Of a stretch of DNA of 64,000 bases, positions 36,470 to 45,907 are shown in pieces. The translations under genes were made by a program, and so were the position numbers. The notes under the pieces were generated by a model, which was not told the DNA's origin, ran no database searches, and saw only the letters and a list, made by a program, of their open reading frames with translations. Position 1 is the first letter of the stretch, and each line of letters opens with the position of its first letter. This DNA comes from Verrucomicrobiota bacterium (GTDB lineage: Bacteria; Verrucomicrobiota; Verrucomicrobiia; Opitutales; Opitutaceae): NCBI GenBank assembly GCA_016871755.1, contig VHCJ01000001.1:62001-126000 (forward strand), in the 5' to 3' direction.

Positions 36470-39286
36470 CTAGAAGTCGCGCCCCACGCGCAGGTAGACG
36501 AACCGGCCGAGGCCGAGCGCGCCGTAGGTGCTCTGGTCGTAGCTGGACGTCTCGTAGCCGTTGAAGGGCGGTTCGCGGTCGAACACATTGTTCACGCCGA
36601 CGGAGATGCGCGTGTCCCAGAGGCCGCTGTAGGTGAAGCTCGTGTTCACGGTGGCAAGGGCGTTCTCGCCCCATCCGGCGAGGGTGTAGCCGTCGTTGTA
36701 GTACGACCCGATGTAGTTCAGGCGGACGGCGGCAAAGTAGTCCTTGTAGGCCCAGGCACCGCCCAGCGTGCCATTCCACTTGGGAAAATTGTAGCGTCCC
36801 AGATTCTCGAAGTCGGGCGGGAGACTGCCGCTGGCGTCGCGCACGCCGGAATTGGTGCGCAGGCTCAGCGTGCGGGTGGCGTTGGCGGTGAACTGAAAAC
36901 GGCCCACGCGCGTGTCGCGGAGATCGTAGCGGGCCTCGAAGTCCATCCCCTCGTACCACTGCTTGGCGACGTTGAAGGGGATGCGCCGGATGGACTGGAT
37001 GGGGCCGGGATTTCCTTGGGTGGCGTCGCGCACGACCGCGCCCGGGAACTGGTCCTCCCGCGCGAGCAGCGTCGTGTCGGACGGCGCGGTGATCACGTCC
37101 TTGATGTCGAACACGAAGTAGTCGACGGCGAAGGACAGGCCCTTCACCGCCTTCACGTCGAAGACGGCGCCGGCGTAGCGGGAGTCGGCTTCCTCCGGCC
37201 GCAGCAGGGGGTTGCCGGAGGTGACGATGCGGAGCTGGGTGGGGGGATCCTGCGGGCGCTTCGGATCCTGACGCACCCCGGAGCTGAACGCGACCGTCGC
37301 GGAGGTGAACAGACGCCCGAGATCCGGAGCCTTGAACGACTGGGAGAACGACGCCCGGAGCAGCACGTCGACCCACTTCGTCTGCGGGAGATTCCAGCGG
37401 ACACCGATCTTGGGCTTCGTGGCGGTGCCGAAGTCGCTGTAGTCCTCATAGCGCACGGCCAACTGCGCCTCCAAGGAGCGGGAGACCGGGAAGGTTGCCT
37501 CCACGTAGGCGGAAAAGATGTCGCGATCGCCGCGGTAAGGGGCCCCGCCGCCGGATCCGACGAAGGACGCGGTGTCGGGAGCTTGATCGATGAGGTCGTT
37601 GCGGACCTCGACGCCGGCCGCGACACCGAGGTCGCCGCCCGGGAGCTCCACGGGACTGCCCGAGACCGTGAGGTCGAACATCCGGGCCTCGGCGGTGAAG
37701 ACACTGGTCGAATCCACGAAGAGCCGGTTGACGACCTCCGGGTTGTCGGAAGGTCCGAACGGATTGAGGGCCGTCTGGCGGGTCGTGCCGTTCAACGCCG
37801 CCTGGAGGTCGGCGGCGCGGATCAAGTTGCGCGAGACCGCCGTGACCTCGCCGGAGGCAAACGACGCCCCCGCCTCCCACGTCCAGTCGTTCCGGAGCGT
37901 CCCGCCGATTCCGAGCAGCACCGTGGCGGCGGTCGCGGCGGTGTCGAAGAGGCGAGGAGGACCGAAATTGGTCCGGTAGAGGAAGTTGGTGAGGTCGAAA
38001 CCGAAGGGATTGTAGGGATTGGTGGGCGGGACGTTGAGCAACCCGGTCGGGCCGGTGCCGGGATTCTGGACGCTCTGGATGACGGAGGGCGTGAACGCGT
38101 AGTAGGACTTGTTGTTGGAGTACAGGACCTCGCTGAAGACGCGGAGACGGTCGCTGAGCTCGTGGCGGAGGTTGGCGTAGCCGCTGAAGTAGTCGTAGGA
38201 CGGGAAGAGTTGGAAGGATTGGGCGAAGTCGTAGCGGTTCTCGTTGGTGGGCGAAGCCACGCGGGTGAACTGGGACCGCGTGGGGTTGGCGGTCGGCTTG
38301 CCACCGCTGAGGACGTAGAGGCCGGCGCCCGAGGTGAAGCCGGCCGCGGCGGCCTGCAGCGCGGACAGGTTCACGTTCGCCGGCCAGTTGGCCGCGCTGT
38401 TCTGGTTGAGTCCCTTCGGGGCGGCCGCGGAGTAGTCGGTCGTCCGGGAACGGGCGTAATCCTTGAGGTAGTTGTCGTTGGCGCCGACGTAGTTTCCGAC
38501 GACGGTGAGGGACGTCTTGCCGGACTGGGTGCCGACGAGAAACGAGGCCAGCTTCGTGAACGTGTCGTGGCCCAGCGTGTTGCCGGCGAGGAAGTCGACC
38601 TGCAGGCCGGTGAAGTTCCGCTTGAGCTTGATGTCCATCACCCCGGTCACGGCATCCGAGCCGTAGATGGCGGAAGCCCCGTCCTTGAGGTACGAGATCT
38701 TGTCGATTGCGGCGATCGGGATGGAGTTGAAGTCGAAGATCGTCTGGTTGTTCGAATTGGTCAGCGCGTAGCCCACGGTGCGGCGCCCGTTGATCAGGAC
38801 GAGGAAGCGGTTGCTGCCGAGGCCGCGCGGGTTGACCGTGGCGGCCCCGCGGGTGAACGATGCGGTCTGCACGACCGAGTTGGTTGAGCCCGTGTTGAAC
38901 GGCAGGCTTTGCACGAAGTCGCCCAGCGAGGTGAAGCCGCTCTCGCGGATCTCGGCCGCCGTGTAGGTGACGACCGGTGCCGGCGTCTCGGTGTCGAGAC
39001 GCTTGATGCGGGAGCCCACGACCTCGAACTTCTCCAGCTTGATCTCCTCGGCCTTCCCCTCGTCGGTCGGCTTCGGGGGGACTGGAGCGACGGCGGCCGA
39101 CGACGCCCTCGGCGTCTGGGCGGCGACGGAAACGGCGGCCGCCAACGCGGCCGCGCCCAAGAGGCGCGCGAGGCGCTGCAGCTCATGCAAACCTGAGAGA
39201 CCCCGCGTCACACGAAAGAGTGGAGCCGACTTGCCGAGAAGACCGGGTGCGGGGGGAGCCTTGGGGTGCATGTCTTCGAGGTTCAT
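36470..39286 (-). CDS. TonB-dependent outer-membrane receptor
   Basis: 938 residues from ATG 39286, or 913 from an in-frame GTG at 39211 that gives a more ordinary signal peptide; ATG 39271 is also possible. The hydrophobic segment LARLLGAAALAAAVSVAAQ is the signal core. EKFEVVGSRIKRLDTETPAP begins the plug domain, with VNPRGLGSNRFLVLINGRRT and KISYLKDGASAIYGSDAVTG following. The barrel ends GRFVYLRVGRDF with a terminal Phe. It lies immediately upstream of the S9 peptidase at 34432, repeating the receptor/peptidase pair at 13.1-18.0 kb. The ligand is unknown. Confidence 0.93.
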   Translation of the reverse strand: MNLEDMHPKAPPAPGLLGKSAPLFRVTRGLSGLHELQRLARLLGAAALAAAVSVAAQTPRASSAAVAPVPPKPTDEGKAEEIKLEKFEVVGSRIKRLDTETPAPVVTYTAAEIRESGFTSLGDFVQSLPFNTGSTNSVVQTASFTRGAATVNPRGLGSNRFLVLINGRRTVGYALTNSNNQTIFDFNSIPIAAIDKISYLKDGASAIYGSDAVTGVMDIKLKRNFTGLQVDFLAGNTLGHDTFTKLASFLVGTQSGKTSLTVVGNYVGANDNYLKDYARSRTTDYSAAAPKGLNQNSAANWPANVNLSALQAAAAGFTSGAGLYVLSGGKPTANPTRSQFTRVASPTNENRYDFAQSFQLFPSYDYFSGYANLRHELSDRLRVFSEVLYSNNKSYYAFTPSVIQSVQNPGTGPTGLLNVPPTNPYNPFGFDLTNFLYRTNFGPPRLFDTAATAATVLLGIGGTLRNDWTWEAGASFASGEVTAVSRNLIRAADLQAALNGTTRQTALNPFGPSDNPEVVNRLFVDSTSVFTAEARMFDLTVSGSPVELPGGDLGVAAGVEVRNDLIDQAPDTASFVGSGGGAPYRGDRDIFSAYVEATFPVSRSLEAQLAVRYEDYSDFGTATKPKIGVRWNLPQTKWVDVLLRASFSQSFKAPDLGRLFTSATVAFSSGVRQDPKRPQDPPTQLRIVTSGNPLLRPEEADSRYAGAVFDVKAVKGLSFAVDYFVFDIKDVITAPSDTTLLAREDQFPGAVVRDATQGNPGPIQSIRRIPFNVAKQWYEGMDFEARYDLRDTRVGRFQFTANATRTLSLRTNSGVRDASGSLPPDFENLGRYNFPKWNGTLGGAWAYKDYFAAVRLNYIGSYYNDGYTLAGWGENALATVNTSFTYSGLWDTRISVGVNNVFDREPPFNGYETSSYDQSTYGALGLGRFVYLRVGRDF

Positions 39287-39604
39287 GGAACGGGGGGGCG
39301 GGGTCAATTCGCGCCGCGCCCGGTGCTGACGTCGCGGGGAAAAGCATGGCCGACCCAGAAACCATGGGAAGGGCGCCACCGGTGCAACGGCAAGTTCGCA
39401 GAAGCGCCCACCGGGTCGCATCCGAACGGCCCGGCGGCGGACCCGCATCGCGGCCTCCCCGGCGCTGGTCAACCTGCGCCTGAGGTGCCACCGATGGCTG
39501 GCCGAAGAGCCGAGGAACGCGTGGCCGACGTCGGGCGCGTCCTCGCGACACGAGCTGCCGCCGGCGGCTTGCCGAGGGCCGAAAGCCTGCCAGCATGCTG
39601 TCGA
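39287..39604. other. Divergent receptor/xdhC spacer
   Basis: 318 bases between outward-facing genes. I checked the receptor-proximal strand for a cobalamin-type aptamer and saw none. The region is uniformly GC-rich, and no promoter or gene can be supported. Confidence 0.45.
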
Positions 39605-40609
39605 GTGAACGAGTTCGCGGCCATCCTCAGCCATCTCGCGACGGGGTCAGCCTACCCGGCGGCCCTCGCCACGCTGGTGAGGATCGAAGGCTCGTCGTAC
39701 CGGCGGGCCGGGGCGAGGCTGCTGCTCATGGCGGACGGAACGTCCGTCGGAAGCCTCAGCGGCGGTTGCTTGGAGCAGGACATCCTCGCCCGGTGCGCCC
39801 GGGTACGTGACTCCCGGCGATCGGAGTTCGTGAGCTATGACACCCGGGAGGAGAACGACCTCGTCTGGGGCGTAGGGCTTGGCTGCCACGGCGTGGTGTA
39901 CCTGCTGATCGAACCGCTTTCATCCCGCCCCGACTGGGTCGACCCAGTCCGCGACGCCGCCCGGTCGCGGCGGGAGCTCGTACTTCGGGTTGGGACCGCC
40001 GGGGACGGCAGCGAGGCAGCAGGCACCCGCATCGCAACTGAAGGCGAAACGGCGGGTGGAGGCCTGATGGACCGCATCCCACCGCCGTTTCGGCTGTTGG
40101 TGTTCGGGGCCGGCGAGGACGCGCGTCCGTTGGTGCGCTTCGGGGCCGAGCTCGGCTGGGAGGTCAGCGTTTTGGATCCCCGACCCGCGCTTCCGACCCC
40201 CGACCGGTTTCCGGAGGCGGTCGGGTGGCACTCCGGCCCGGTCGATGCCTTGCTGCGCGCGTACACGGCCGACCCGCGCACCGGCGCGGTGATCATGACC
40301 CATCATTACGTCCACGATCTGCCCTTGCTCGCGGGCCTGAGAACGCAGCCACTTGCCTACCTCGGGCTTCTCGGCCCCCGTGCCCGGGCGGAGCGCCTGC
40401 GGCGCGACGTGGACGCCGCGGGTGGAGCCGCCCCGGCGTCCGGCCCGATGAGCGCGGCACCCGTTCTCCACGCGCCGGTCGGTCTGGACCTCGGCGGAGA
40501 TGGTCCGGCCGCCGTCGCGCTGGCGATCGTCGCGGAAATCCAATGCCACCTCTCGGGCCGGGACGGTCGCCCGCTCCGGCAACGCCGGGAGCCGATCCAC
40601 CCCCGATGA
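39605..40609 (+). CDS. XdhC/CoxI family molybdoenzyme maturation protein
   Basis: 334 residues from GTG 39605; the open frame continues upstream but conserved sequence starts here (VNEFAAILSHLATG). XdhC proteins bind and sulfurate molybdenum cofactor and deliver it to xanthine-dehydrogenase-type enzymes. Motifs are EGSSYRRAGARLLLMADGTS, VGSLSGGCLEQDI, and the C-terminal NAD-binding-like RLLVFGAGEDARPLVRFGAE with MTHHYVHDLPLL and YLGLLGPRAR. Its stop overlaps the ATG of the next gene (ATGA), pairing it with a MobA-like enzyme. No molybdoenzyme large subunit is in the window. Confidence 0.9.
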   Translation: MNEFAAILSHLATGSAYPAALATLVRIEGSSYRRAGARLLLMADGTSVGSLSGGCLEQDILARCARVRDSRRSEFVSYDTREENDLVWGVGLGCHGVVYLLIEPLSSRPDWVDPVRDAARSRRELVLRVGTAGDGSEAAGTRIATEGETAGGGLMDRIPPPFRLLVFGAGEDARPLVRFGAELGWEVSVLDPRPALPTPDRFPEAVGWHSGPVDALLRAYTADPRTGAVIMTHHYVHDLPLLAGLRTQPLAYLGLLGPRARAERLRRDVDAAGGAAPASGPMSAAPVLHAPVGLDLGGDGPAAVALAIVAEIQCHLSGRDGRPLRQRREPIHPR

Positions 40610-41274
40610 GCGCTCCCGCCTGTCAGCGCGTCGGATGCGTGATCCTCGCTGCCGGCGCCGGTTCGCGGCTGGGTCAGGCCAAACCGTTGCTCGCCCTCGC
40701 CGGACGTCCCCTCGTTGTTCGCGCGGCCGAGGCCGCCCTCGCCTCCACCGCCTGGCCGGTGGTCGTGGTGGTTGGAGCCCATGCCGCGTCCGTCCGACCG
40801 GCGCTGGCCGGCCTCCCGGTGCTGGTGGCCGAAAACCCCGCTTGGGCGGAGGGCATGGCCTCGTCGCTGCGCACCGGGCTGGCCACGCTGCGCTGTTTCT
40901 CACGCGAGATCGACGGTGCCGTCTTCGCGCTCTGCGACCAGCCCCACTTCAGCGCCGACGTGGTTCAGCGTCTCATCGCGCGGCAGCGCGCGACCGGCAC
41001 CGGGATCGTCGCGGCCCGCTACGGCGGCAGGCTCGGCGCACCCGCCCTGTTCACCGCGCCTTTCTTCCATGCCCTCGAGTCACTCGAGGGCGATCACGGC
41101 GCACGCGACCTGATCGCCGCCGCGCACGCCCGGGGAGAGGCGGCGGCCGAGGACTTCCCGGAACTCGCCCTCGACATCGATACGCCCGCCGATCACGCGC
41201 GCGCCCTCGCGGCCCTCGGCCTCACGGAAGCTTCAACTCCATCCCGATCCGCAGATCATTCGGCGAATTCATGA
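40606..41274 (+). CDS. MobA-like NTP transferase (molybdenum cofactor cytidylyltransferase, MocA type)
   Basis: 222 residues from ATG 40606. The nucleotidyltransferase N-terminus CVILAAGAGSRLGQAKPLLA carries the LAAGxxxRxGxxK signature. VVVVVGAHA, AENPAWAEGMASSLRTGL, FALCDQPHFSADVV (metal-binding Asp) and RYGGRLGAPALF follow in family order. MocA adds CMP to molybdopterin for xanthine-dehydrogenase-type enzymes, which fits the translational overlap with the XdhC gene. The 3' end runs 53 bases into the end of the convergent LysM gene, so the last 15 or so residues (Ser/Thr-rich) may be non-conserved read-on. Confidence 0.88.
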   Translation: MSAPACQRVGCVILAAGAGSRLGQAKPLLALAGRPLVVRAAEAALASTAWPVVVVVGAHAASVRPALAGLPVLVAENPAWAEGMASSLRTGLATLRCFSREIDGAVFALCDQPHFSADVVQRLIARQRATGTGIVAARYGGRLGAPALFTAPFFHALESLEGDHGARDLIAAAHARGEAAAEDFPELALDIDTPADHARALAALGLTEASTPSRSADHSANS

Positions 41275-42127
41275 TTCCCCGGTTCGCCGCATAGATGTCC
41301 CGAAAGCGGCTGCGGTCGCCGTAGTACCGCAACGCGAGACTCTGCAGGGTGTCACCCCGGACCACGACATGCGTGCGGGGCGAAGCCGCCGGCGCCGCCG
41401 CCACGGGAGTCGGCACCGCCTCGGGCGGAGCCTGCGCCCGGAGCAGCGGAACCTGTTCGCCGGACGCCGCCGGGCGTTCGGCGAGCGTCCGCGCCGAACG
41501 ATCCGTCAGGACATCGACCGCCACGAGAGGAGAAGCGGACTCGACCACCCCGGCCGGCCCGGCACCGAGGGTCGCCGTCGACGTGACCTCCCGCTCCGGC
41601 CCCGGGGCGGCAACGCCGCTCGCGCGACCGAGGCCGCGGGCCCGGAAGTCAGCGAGGTCCGCCTTGAGGGCCTCGTTCTCCCGGCGGAGACGTTCGACTT
41701 GGTCGTAGGAATTGAAACGCGGGTCGACCGTGTTGTTCAGTGGGTCCCCGGGCAGCGTGCTCGCGAACTCGCGCTTCGCCGCATCGATGCGCTGCCGCAC
41801 CAGATCGGCCTGTGGGGAGTTCGGCTTCAGCTCCCGGAACTTGCGGTAGTGATAGATCGCCGCGATCGGATCACGGATATGCTGCTGATACAGCAGGCCC
41901 GCCTCGAGATGGGACTCCGCCGCATCGGCATCGCGGCGCTCGATGACCTTGAGGAACGCGCTCAACGCTTCCTGGTTTCGTCCCTGCCGCAGCAGTTCCT
42001 TGCCCCGCCGGTAACCCGGATCGTCCGTCTCCGCCGTCAGGCCGATCCGCTCGCCCCCATCGCACCCGGCGAGGGCCAGCAGAAGTCCGATGAGAAACAA
42101 CGGAATCGGAAAAAGGCGGCGCAGCAT
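41222..42127 (-). CDS. LysM-domain lipoprotein with TPR-like region
   Basis: 301 residues from ATG 42127 (ATG 42154 is an alternative). The lipobox LLALAGC near residue 24 predicts lipidation and envelope anchoring. Residues 45-115 form two TPR-like helical pairs (GYRRGKELLRQGRNQEALSA, YRKFRELKPNSP). A short coiled coil follows (VERLRRENEALKADLADFRA), then a Pro/Ala-rich linker and a C-terminal LysM module (VVVRGDTLQSLALRYYGDRS ... LRIGMELKLP order) that binds peptidoglycan. It probably bridges the membrane and cell wall. It is divergent from kdsD and overlaps the mocA 3' end tail to tail. Confidence 0.85.
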   Translation of the reverse strand: MLRRLFPIPLFLIGLLLALAGCDGGERIGLTAETDDPGYRRGKELLRQGRNQEALSAFLKVIERRDADAAESHLEAGLLYQQHIRDPIAAIYHYRKFRELKPNSPQADLVRQRIDAAKREFASTLPGDPLNNTVDPRFNSYDQVERLRRENEALKADLADFRARGLGRASGVAAPGPEREVTSTATLGAGPAGVVESASPLVAVDVLTDRSARTLAERPAASGEQVPLLRAQAPPEAVPTPVAAAPAASPRTHVVVRGDTLQSLALRYYGDRSRFRDIYAANRGIMNSPNDLRIGMELKLP

Positions 42128-42201
42128 CGTCCGGAAAGGGATTGTCTGGATCAACGGAGAAGGGCACCGTTCACCGTTTCCGCAACCGACTCAAACGCGA
42201 A

Positions 42202-43194
42202 ATGGCGCTGAACTCCAAAACCGCCCTCGCCCGCGCCCGGGCCTGCCTCGAGATCGAAACCGCCGCGATCCATGCCACGTCGCGCGGACTCGATGCGGCC
42301 TTCGTCGCCGTCGCCTCCGCGATCGAGGAGGTCGCCGCCCGCGGCCAACGGCTGATCTTCTCCGGCGTCGGCAAGTCCGCCCACATCGCCCAGAAACTCT
42401 GCGGCACGTTCAACAGCACCGGCATCTCCTCCTGCTTCCTCGACCCGACGCAGGCCCTGCACGGGGATCTCGGGTTGGTCGAGGACGGTGACCTCGCGGT
42501 GCTGCTCAGCAACAGCGGCCAGTCCGAGGAGGTCATCCGCCTCGTCCCGTGCCTCAAACGCTTCGGGGTCCGCATCATCGCGTTTACGTCCACGCCGGAT
42601 TCCGAACTGGCGCGGAACGCCGACCTGAAGCTCATCTACCACGTCCCGCGCGAAGCCTGCCCACTCGCGCTCGCCCCCACCGCCAGCACCACCGCCGCCC
42701 TCGCCCTCGGCGACGCCCTCGCCATGGTGCTGCTGGAGGCCCGCGGACTCACCCGCGACGACTTCGCCCGCTTCCATCCCGCCGGCAATCTCGGTCGCGT
42801 GCTGCTCCTGCGCGTCCGCGACATCATGCGCACGGGCGACCGCCTGGCCGTCGCCCCGGACTCGGTGTCGGTTCAGGACGCCATCCTCGCCATGACCAAG
42901 GCCAAGAGCGGTTCCATCGCCCTCACCACCGGCAGGGTCGGCCGGCTCAGCGGCATCCTGACCGACGGCGACGTCCGCCGCGCCGCCCTCTCCACCGGCC
43001 CCAGCTTCCTCACGCTGCCGGTCGCGCAGTTCATGACGCGCCACCCCAAGACCATCCGCGACACCGCCCTCGGGGTCGACGCGCTCCGGCTCTTCGAGGC
43101 CCACAAGATCGACGACCTCATCGCCGTCGATGGCCGCCACCGCCCGGTCGGGCTCGTTGACGGGCAGGATCTTCCCAAGCTCAAGATCGTCTGA
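42202..43194 (+). CDS. kdsD: KpsF/GutQ family arabinose-5-phosphate isomerase
   Basis: 330 residues from ATG 42202; a longer frame from 42142 adds an unsupported basic leader that overlaps the divergent gene. An N-terminal SIS domain (about 35-185) has GVGKSAHIAQKLCGTFNSTG, HGDLGLVEDGD and LLSNSGQSEEVIRLVP. Two CBS domains follow (about 205-262 and 272-328), with FARFHPAGNLGR at the join. The enzyme interconverts ribulose-5-phosphate and arabinose-5-phosphate, the first step to Kdo of lipopolysaccharide, consistent with an outer-membrane organism. Other Kdo genes are not present here. Confidence 0.93.
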   Translation: MALNSKTALARARACLEIETAAIHATSRGLDAAFVAVASAIEEVAARGQRLIFSGVGKSAHIAQKLCGTFNSTGISSCFLDPTQALHGDLGLVEDGDLAVLLSNSGQSEEVIRLVPCLKRFGVRIIAFTSTPDSELARNADLKLIYHVPREACPLALAPTASTTAALALGDALAMVLLEARGLTRDDFARFHPAGNLGRVLLLRVRDIMRTGDRLAVAPDSVSVQDAILAMTKAKSGSIALTTGRVGRLSGILTDGDVRRAALSTGPSFLTLPVAQFMTRHPKTIRDTALGVDALRLFEAHKIDDLIAVDGRHRPVGLVDGQDLPKLKIV

Positions 43195-43338
43195 CCCTCG
43201 CTCCACCCGCGGCTGCATCCGGCCACGGCGAACGGCCCGCTTTCGACTCCGCACCCATCCGGGCATGGACTCCGCCGCGCAACCCTGCGCACCGGCTTGT
43301 CTCCCGCCGCAGGCCGCGTAGGATTCGTTCGTCACGCC

Positions 43339-44991
43339 ATGCCCACCCCTCCCTTCGTTTACCAAGACCCCTTCCCACTCGACGCCGACGACACCGAGTA
43401 CCGGCTGCTTTCGCACGAAGGCGTGAGCACCACCACCTTCGAGGGCCGGGAAGTCCTGAAGGTCGATCCCGAGGCGCTGGCCTTCCTCGCCCAGCTCGCC
43501 CTGCGCGACACGCAATTCCTTCTCCGCACCAAGCACTTGGAGCAAGTCGCCGCGATTCTCGATGACCCCGAAGCGTCCGACAACGACCGCTACGTCGCGC
43601 AGACCCTGCTGAAGAACGCCGAGGTCTCGGCCGAGGGCATCCTGCCGTTCTGCCAGGACACCGGCACCGCCACCGTGGTCGCAAAGAAGGGTCAGCAGGT
43701 CTGGACCGGGGCCAACGACGCCGAGTGGATTTCGAAGGGCATCTACGAGACCTACACGAAGGAGAACCTTCGCTACTCGCAGACCGCCCCGCTCGACATG
43801 TGGAACGAGGTCAACACCGGCACCAACCTGCCGGCCCAGATCGACCTCCACGCCACCGAGGGCACCGCGTATGAATTCCTCTTCGTCGCCAAGGGCGGCG
43901 GCTCGGCGAACAAGACGTTCCTCTTCCAGGAAACCCGCGCCCTGCTCAATCCGAAGAGCCTCGAAAAGTTCGTCACCGACAAGCTGTCATACCTCGGCAC
44001 CGCCGCCTGCCCGCCCTATCACTTGGTCTTCGTGATCGGCGGCACCAGCGCCGAGGCCTGCCTGAAGACGGTGAAGCTGGCCTCGACGAAGTACTACGAC
44101 AAGCTGCCCACCACGGGCAACGCGCACGGGCGCGCCTTCCGCGATCTGGAATGGGAGGCCAAGATCCTCAAGATCGCCCAGCAAAGCGGCATCGGCGCGC
44201 AGTTCGGCGGCAAGTACTTCGCCCTCGACGTGCGCGTCGTCCGGCTGCCGCGCCACGGGGCCAGCTGCCCGGTGGGCATGGGGGTGTCGTGCTCGGCCGA
44301 CCGCAACATCAAGGGCAAGATCACCCGCGATGGCATCTTCCTCGAAAAGCTGGAGACCAACCCCGGGCGCTTCATCCCCGCCGCCCAGCGCACGCTCAAG
44401 GACAACCATGTGGTCCGCATCGATCTGCACCAGCCGATGCCCGCCATCCTCGCCGAGCTGTCGCGACATCCCGTCACCACCCGCGTTCTGCTCACCGGTC
44501 CGCTCATCGTCGCCCGCGACTCCGCCCACGCGAAGCTGAAGGAGCGCGTCGACGCGGGTCAGGGCCTGCCGGATTACTTCAAGAACCACCCCGTGTACTA
44601 CGCCGGCCCCGCCAAGACCCCAAAGGGCTATGCCTCGGGTTCATTCGGGCCGACCACGGCCGGGCGCATGGACAGCTACGTCGATCTCTTCCAGTCGCAC
44701 GGGGGTTCGATGATCATGCTCGCGAAGGGCAACCGCGGGCCGGCAGTCACGGCCGCGTGCAAGAAGCACGGTGGCTTCTACCTCGGCAGCATCGGCGGGC
44801 CCGCCGCCATCCTCGCCAAGGAAAACATTCGCAAGGTCGAGGTGATCGAATACCCGGAACTCGGCATGGAGGCCATCTGGCGCATCGAGGTGGAGGACTT
44901 CCCGGCGTTCATCCTCGTCGACGACAAGGGCAACGACTTCTTCGTCGGCGGCTGCGGGGTGTGCCTCCCCACGCCCAGCGCCAAGACCTAG
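43339..44991 (+). CDS. fumA: Fumarate hydratase class I (iron-sulfur)
   Basis: 550 residues from ATG 43339. It hydrates fumarate to malate in the citric acid cycle with a 4Fe-4S cluster. The three cluster cysteines are Cys105 (PFCQDTGT), Cys224 (TAACPPYH) and Cys318 (GVSCSADRN). Their spacings of 119 and 94 residues equal those between the cluster cysteines of structurally known class I fumarases. The N-terminal alpha domain is followed by the beta domain ([40 protein letters not shown]). The C-terminus [13 protein letters not shown] adds two further cysteines. The symbol is used for the single-chain fumA/fumB type. Confidence 0.95.
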   Translation: MPTPPFVYQDPFPLDADDTEYRLLSHEGVSTTTFEGREVLKVDPEALAFLAQLALRDTQFLLRTKHLEQVAAILDDPEASDNDRYVAQTLLKNAEVSAEGILPFCQDTGTATVVAKKGQQVWTGANDAEWISKGIYETYTKENLRYSQTAPLDMWNEVNTGTNLPAQIDLHATEGTAYEFLFVAKGGGSANKTFLFQETRALLNPKSLEKFVTDKLSYLGTAACPPYHLVFVIGGTSAEACLKTVKLASTKYYDKLPTTGNAHGRAFRDLEWEAKILKIAQQSGIGAQFGGKYFALDVRVVRLPRHGASCPVGMGVSCSADRNIKGKITRDGIFLEKLETNPGRFIPAAQRTLKDNHVVRIDLHQPMPAILAELSRHPVTTRVLLTGPLIVARDSAHAKLKERVDAGQGLPDYFKNHPVYYAGPAKTPKGYASGSFGPTTAGRMDSYVDLFQSHGGSMIMLAKGNRGPAVTAACKKHGGFYLGSIGGPAAILAKENIRKVEVIEYPELGMEAIWRIEVEDFPAFILVDDKGNDFFVGGCGVCLPTPSAKT

Positions 44992-45031
44992 CACCGACCG
45001 CGGCGGCAGCGCGCGGCCGCACCCACGGGCT

Positions 45032-45907
45032 TCAGAAACTCACCCGCAGACCGCCGCGCTCCACGTTGAGGCGGCTGACGCTGCTGTAGAGCTCGTCTTC
45101 ACTCAGGCGGCTGATCATTCGCTCGCGCGCGCGGTCCGGGGAACCGGATTGCGAGGACGACTTCATGGCCGCCGGAGCAACCAGCGCGGCCAAGCGTTCA
45201 CGCCTCGACTCGGTCGGCGATGTCACGCGCGCCAGCGGCTCCTCGACCGCCGACGTCCGGCTGTTGGATCGGAAGGACCCGAGCTCAAGCGTGGCAACAC
45301 CCGAGGAATCCAAGGTACTCAGCGGCGCGGGACGCAGCGAACGAAGGTCGGACGCCAGCGCCGTGGCATTCAGGGAAAGACTCGCTTCCGCCGCACCGGC
45401 GGACGCTACGGGACCCCGCTCCAGTGCTGCCGAGGACGTATCTGCGGCGAGGGCCTCGCCCGCCGCCACCCACTCGGGACCGGCATTGACCTGAGCCACC
45501 GCCACGACAACGCCCTGAGCACCGGATGACTCCGCACCGCCCAGCGTCGCCACTTGCGGCGCCTCGCTCACCATGGCCACGTCAGCCAAGGTTGACGGAT
45601 CGGCATCGGTCACCGGACCCACTGGAGTCACCGCCGTCGGCGACCGGAACTGCTGCACCGTCAAAACACTGAGCACGCCCACCGCCGCCAAACCGACGGG
45701 CACGCGCACCCGTGACAAGGCCGAGGCCCACGCTCCCAAATCCACGCGCCACCACGGGCGCCGCTCCACAATCGCCGCCAGTTGCTTCGCCCTCAGGGCA
45801 TCGTCGAACTGCGCCCAAAACTCCGGCGCCGGGCGCTCCGCGCGCTTCAGCCGCAGAAGATCTTCCAGCGTCACCGCCTTGCCCGACTGCTTCGATTCAG
45901 GACTCAT
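45032..45907 (-). CDS. Membrane protein, probable anti-sigma factor
   Basis: 291 residues. A short cytoplasmic N-terminal domain (1-65: LEDLLRLKRAERPAPEFWAQ) precedes one transmembrane helix (about 70-88, VGLAAVGVLSVLTVQQF), then a long Ala/Ser/Thr/Val-rich periplasmic region and a basic C-terminal segment. There is no classic zinc-binding anti-sigma HxxxCxxC motif. Its ATG overlaps the stop of the sigma-factor gene (ATGA), and sigma factors are usually followed by their anti-sigma partner. The assignment rests on position and topology only. Confidence 0.6.
   Translation of the reverse strand: MSPESKQSGKAVTLEDLLRLKRAERPAPEFWAQFDDALRAKQLAAIVERRPWWRVDLGAWASALSRVRVPVGLAAVGVLSVLTVQQFRSPTAVTPVGPVTDADPSTLADVAMVSEAPQVATLGGAESSGAQGVVVAVAQVNAGPEWVAAGEALAADTSSAALERGPVASAGAAEASLSLNATALASDLRSLRPAPLSTLDSSGVATLELGSFRSNSRTSAVEEPLARVTSPTESRRERLAALVAPAAMKSSSQSGSPDRARERMISRLSEDELYSSVSRLNVERGGLRVSF

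Noticed and set aside
39287-39604. Cobalamin riboswitch before the receptor
   Set aside because: None of the conserved B12-box blocks could be found on the relevant strand.
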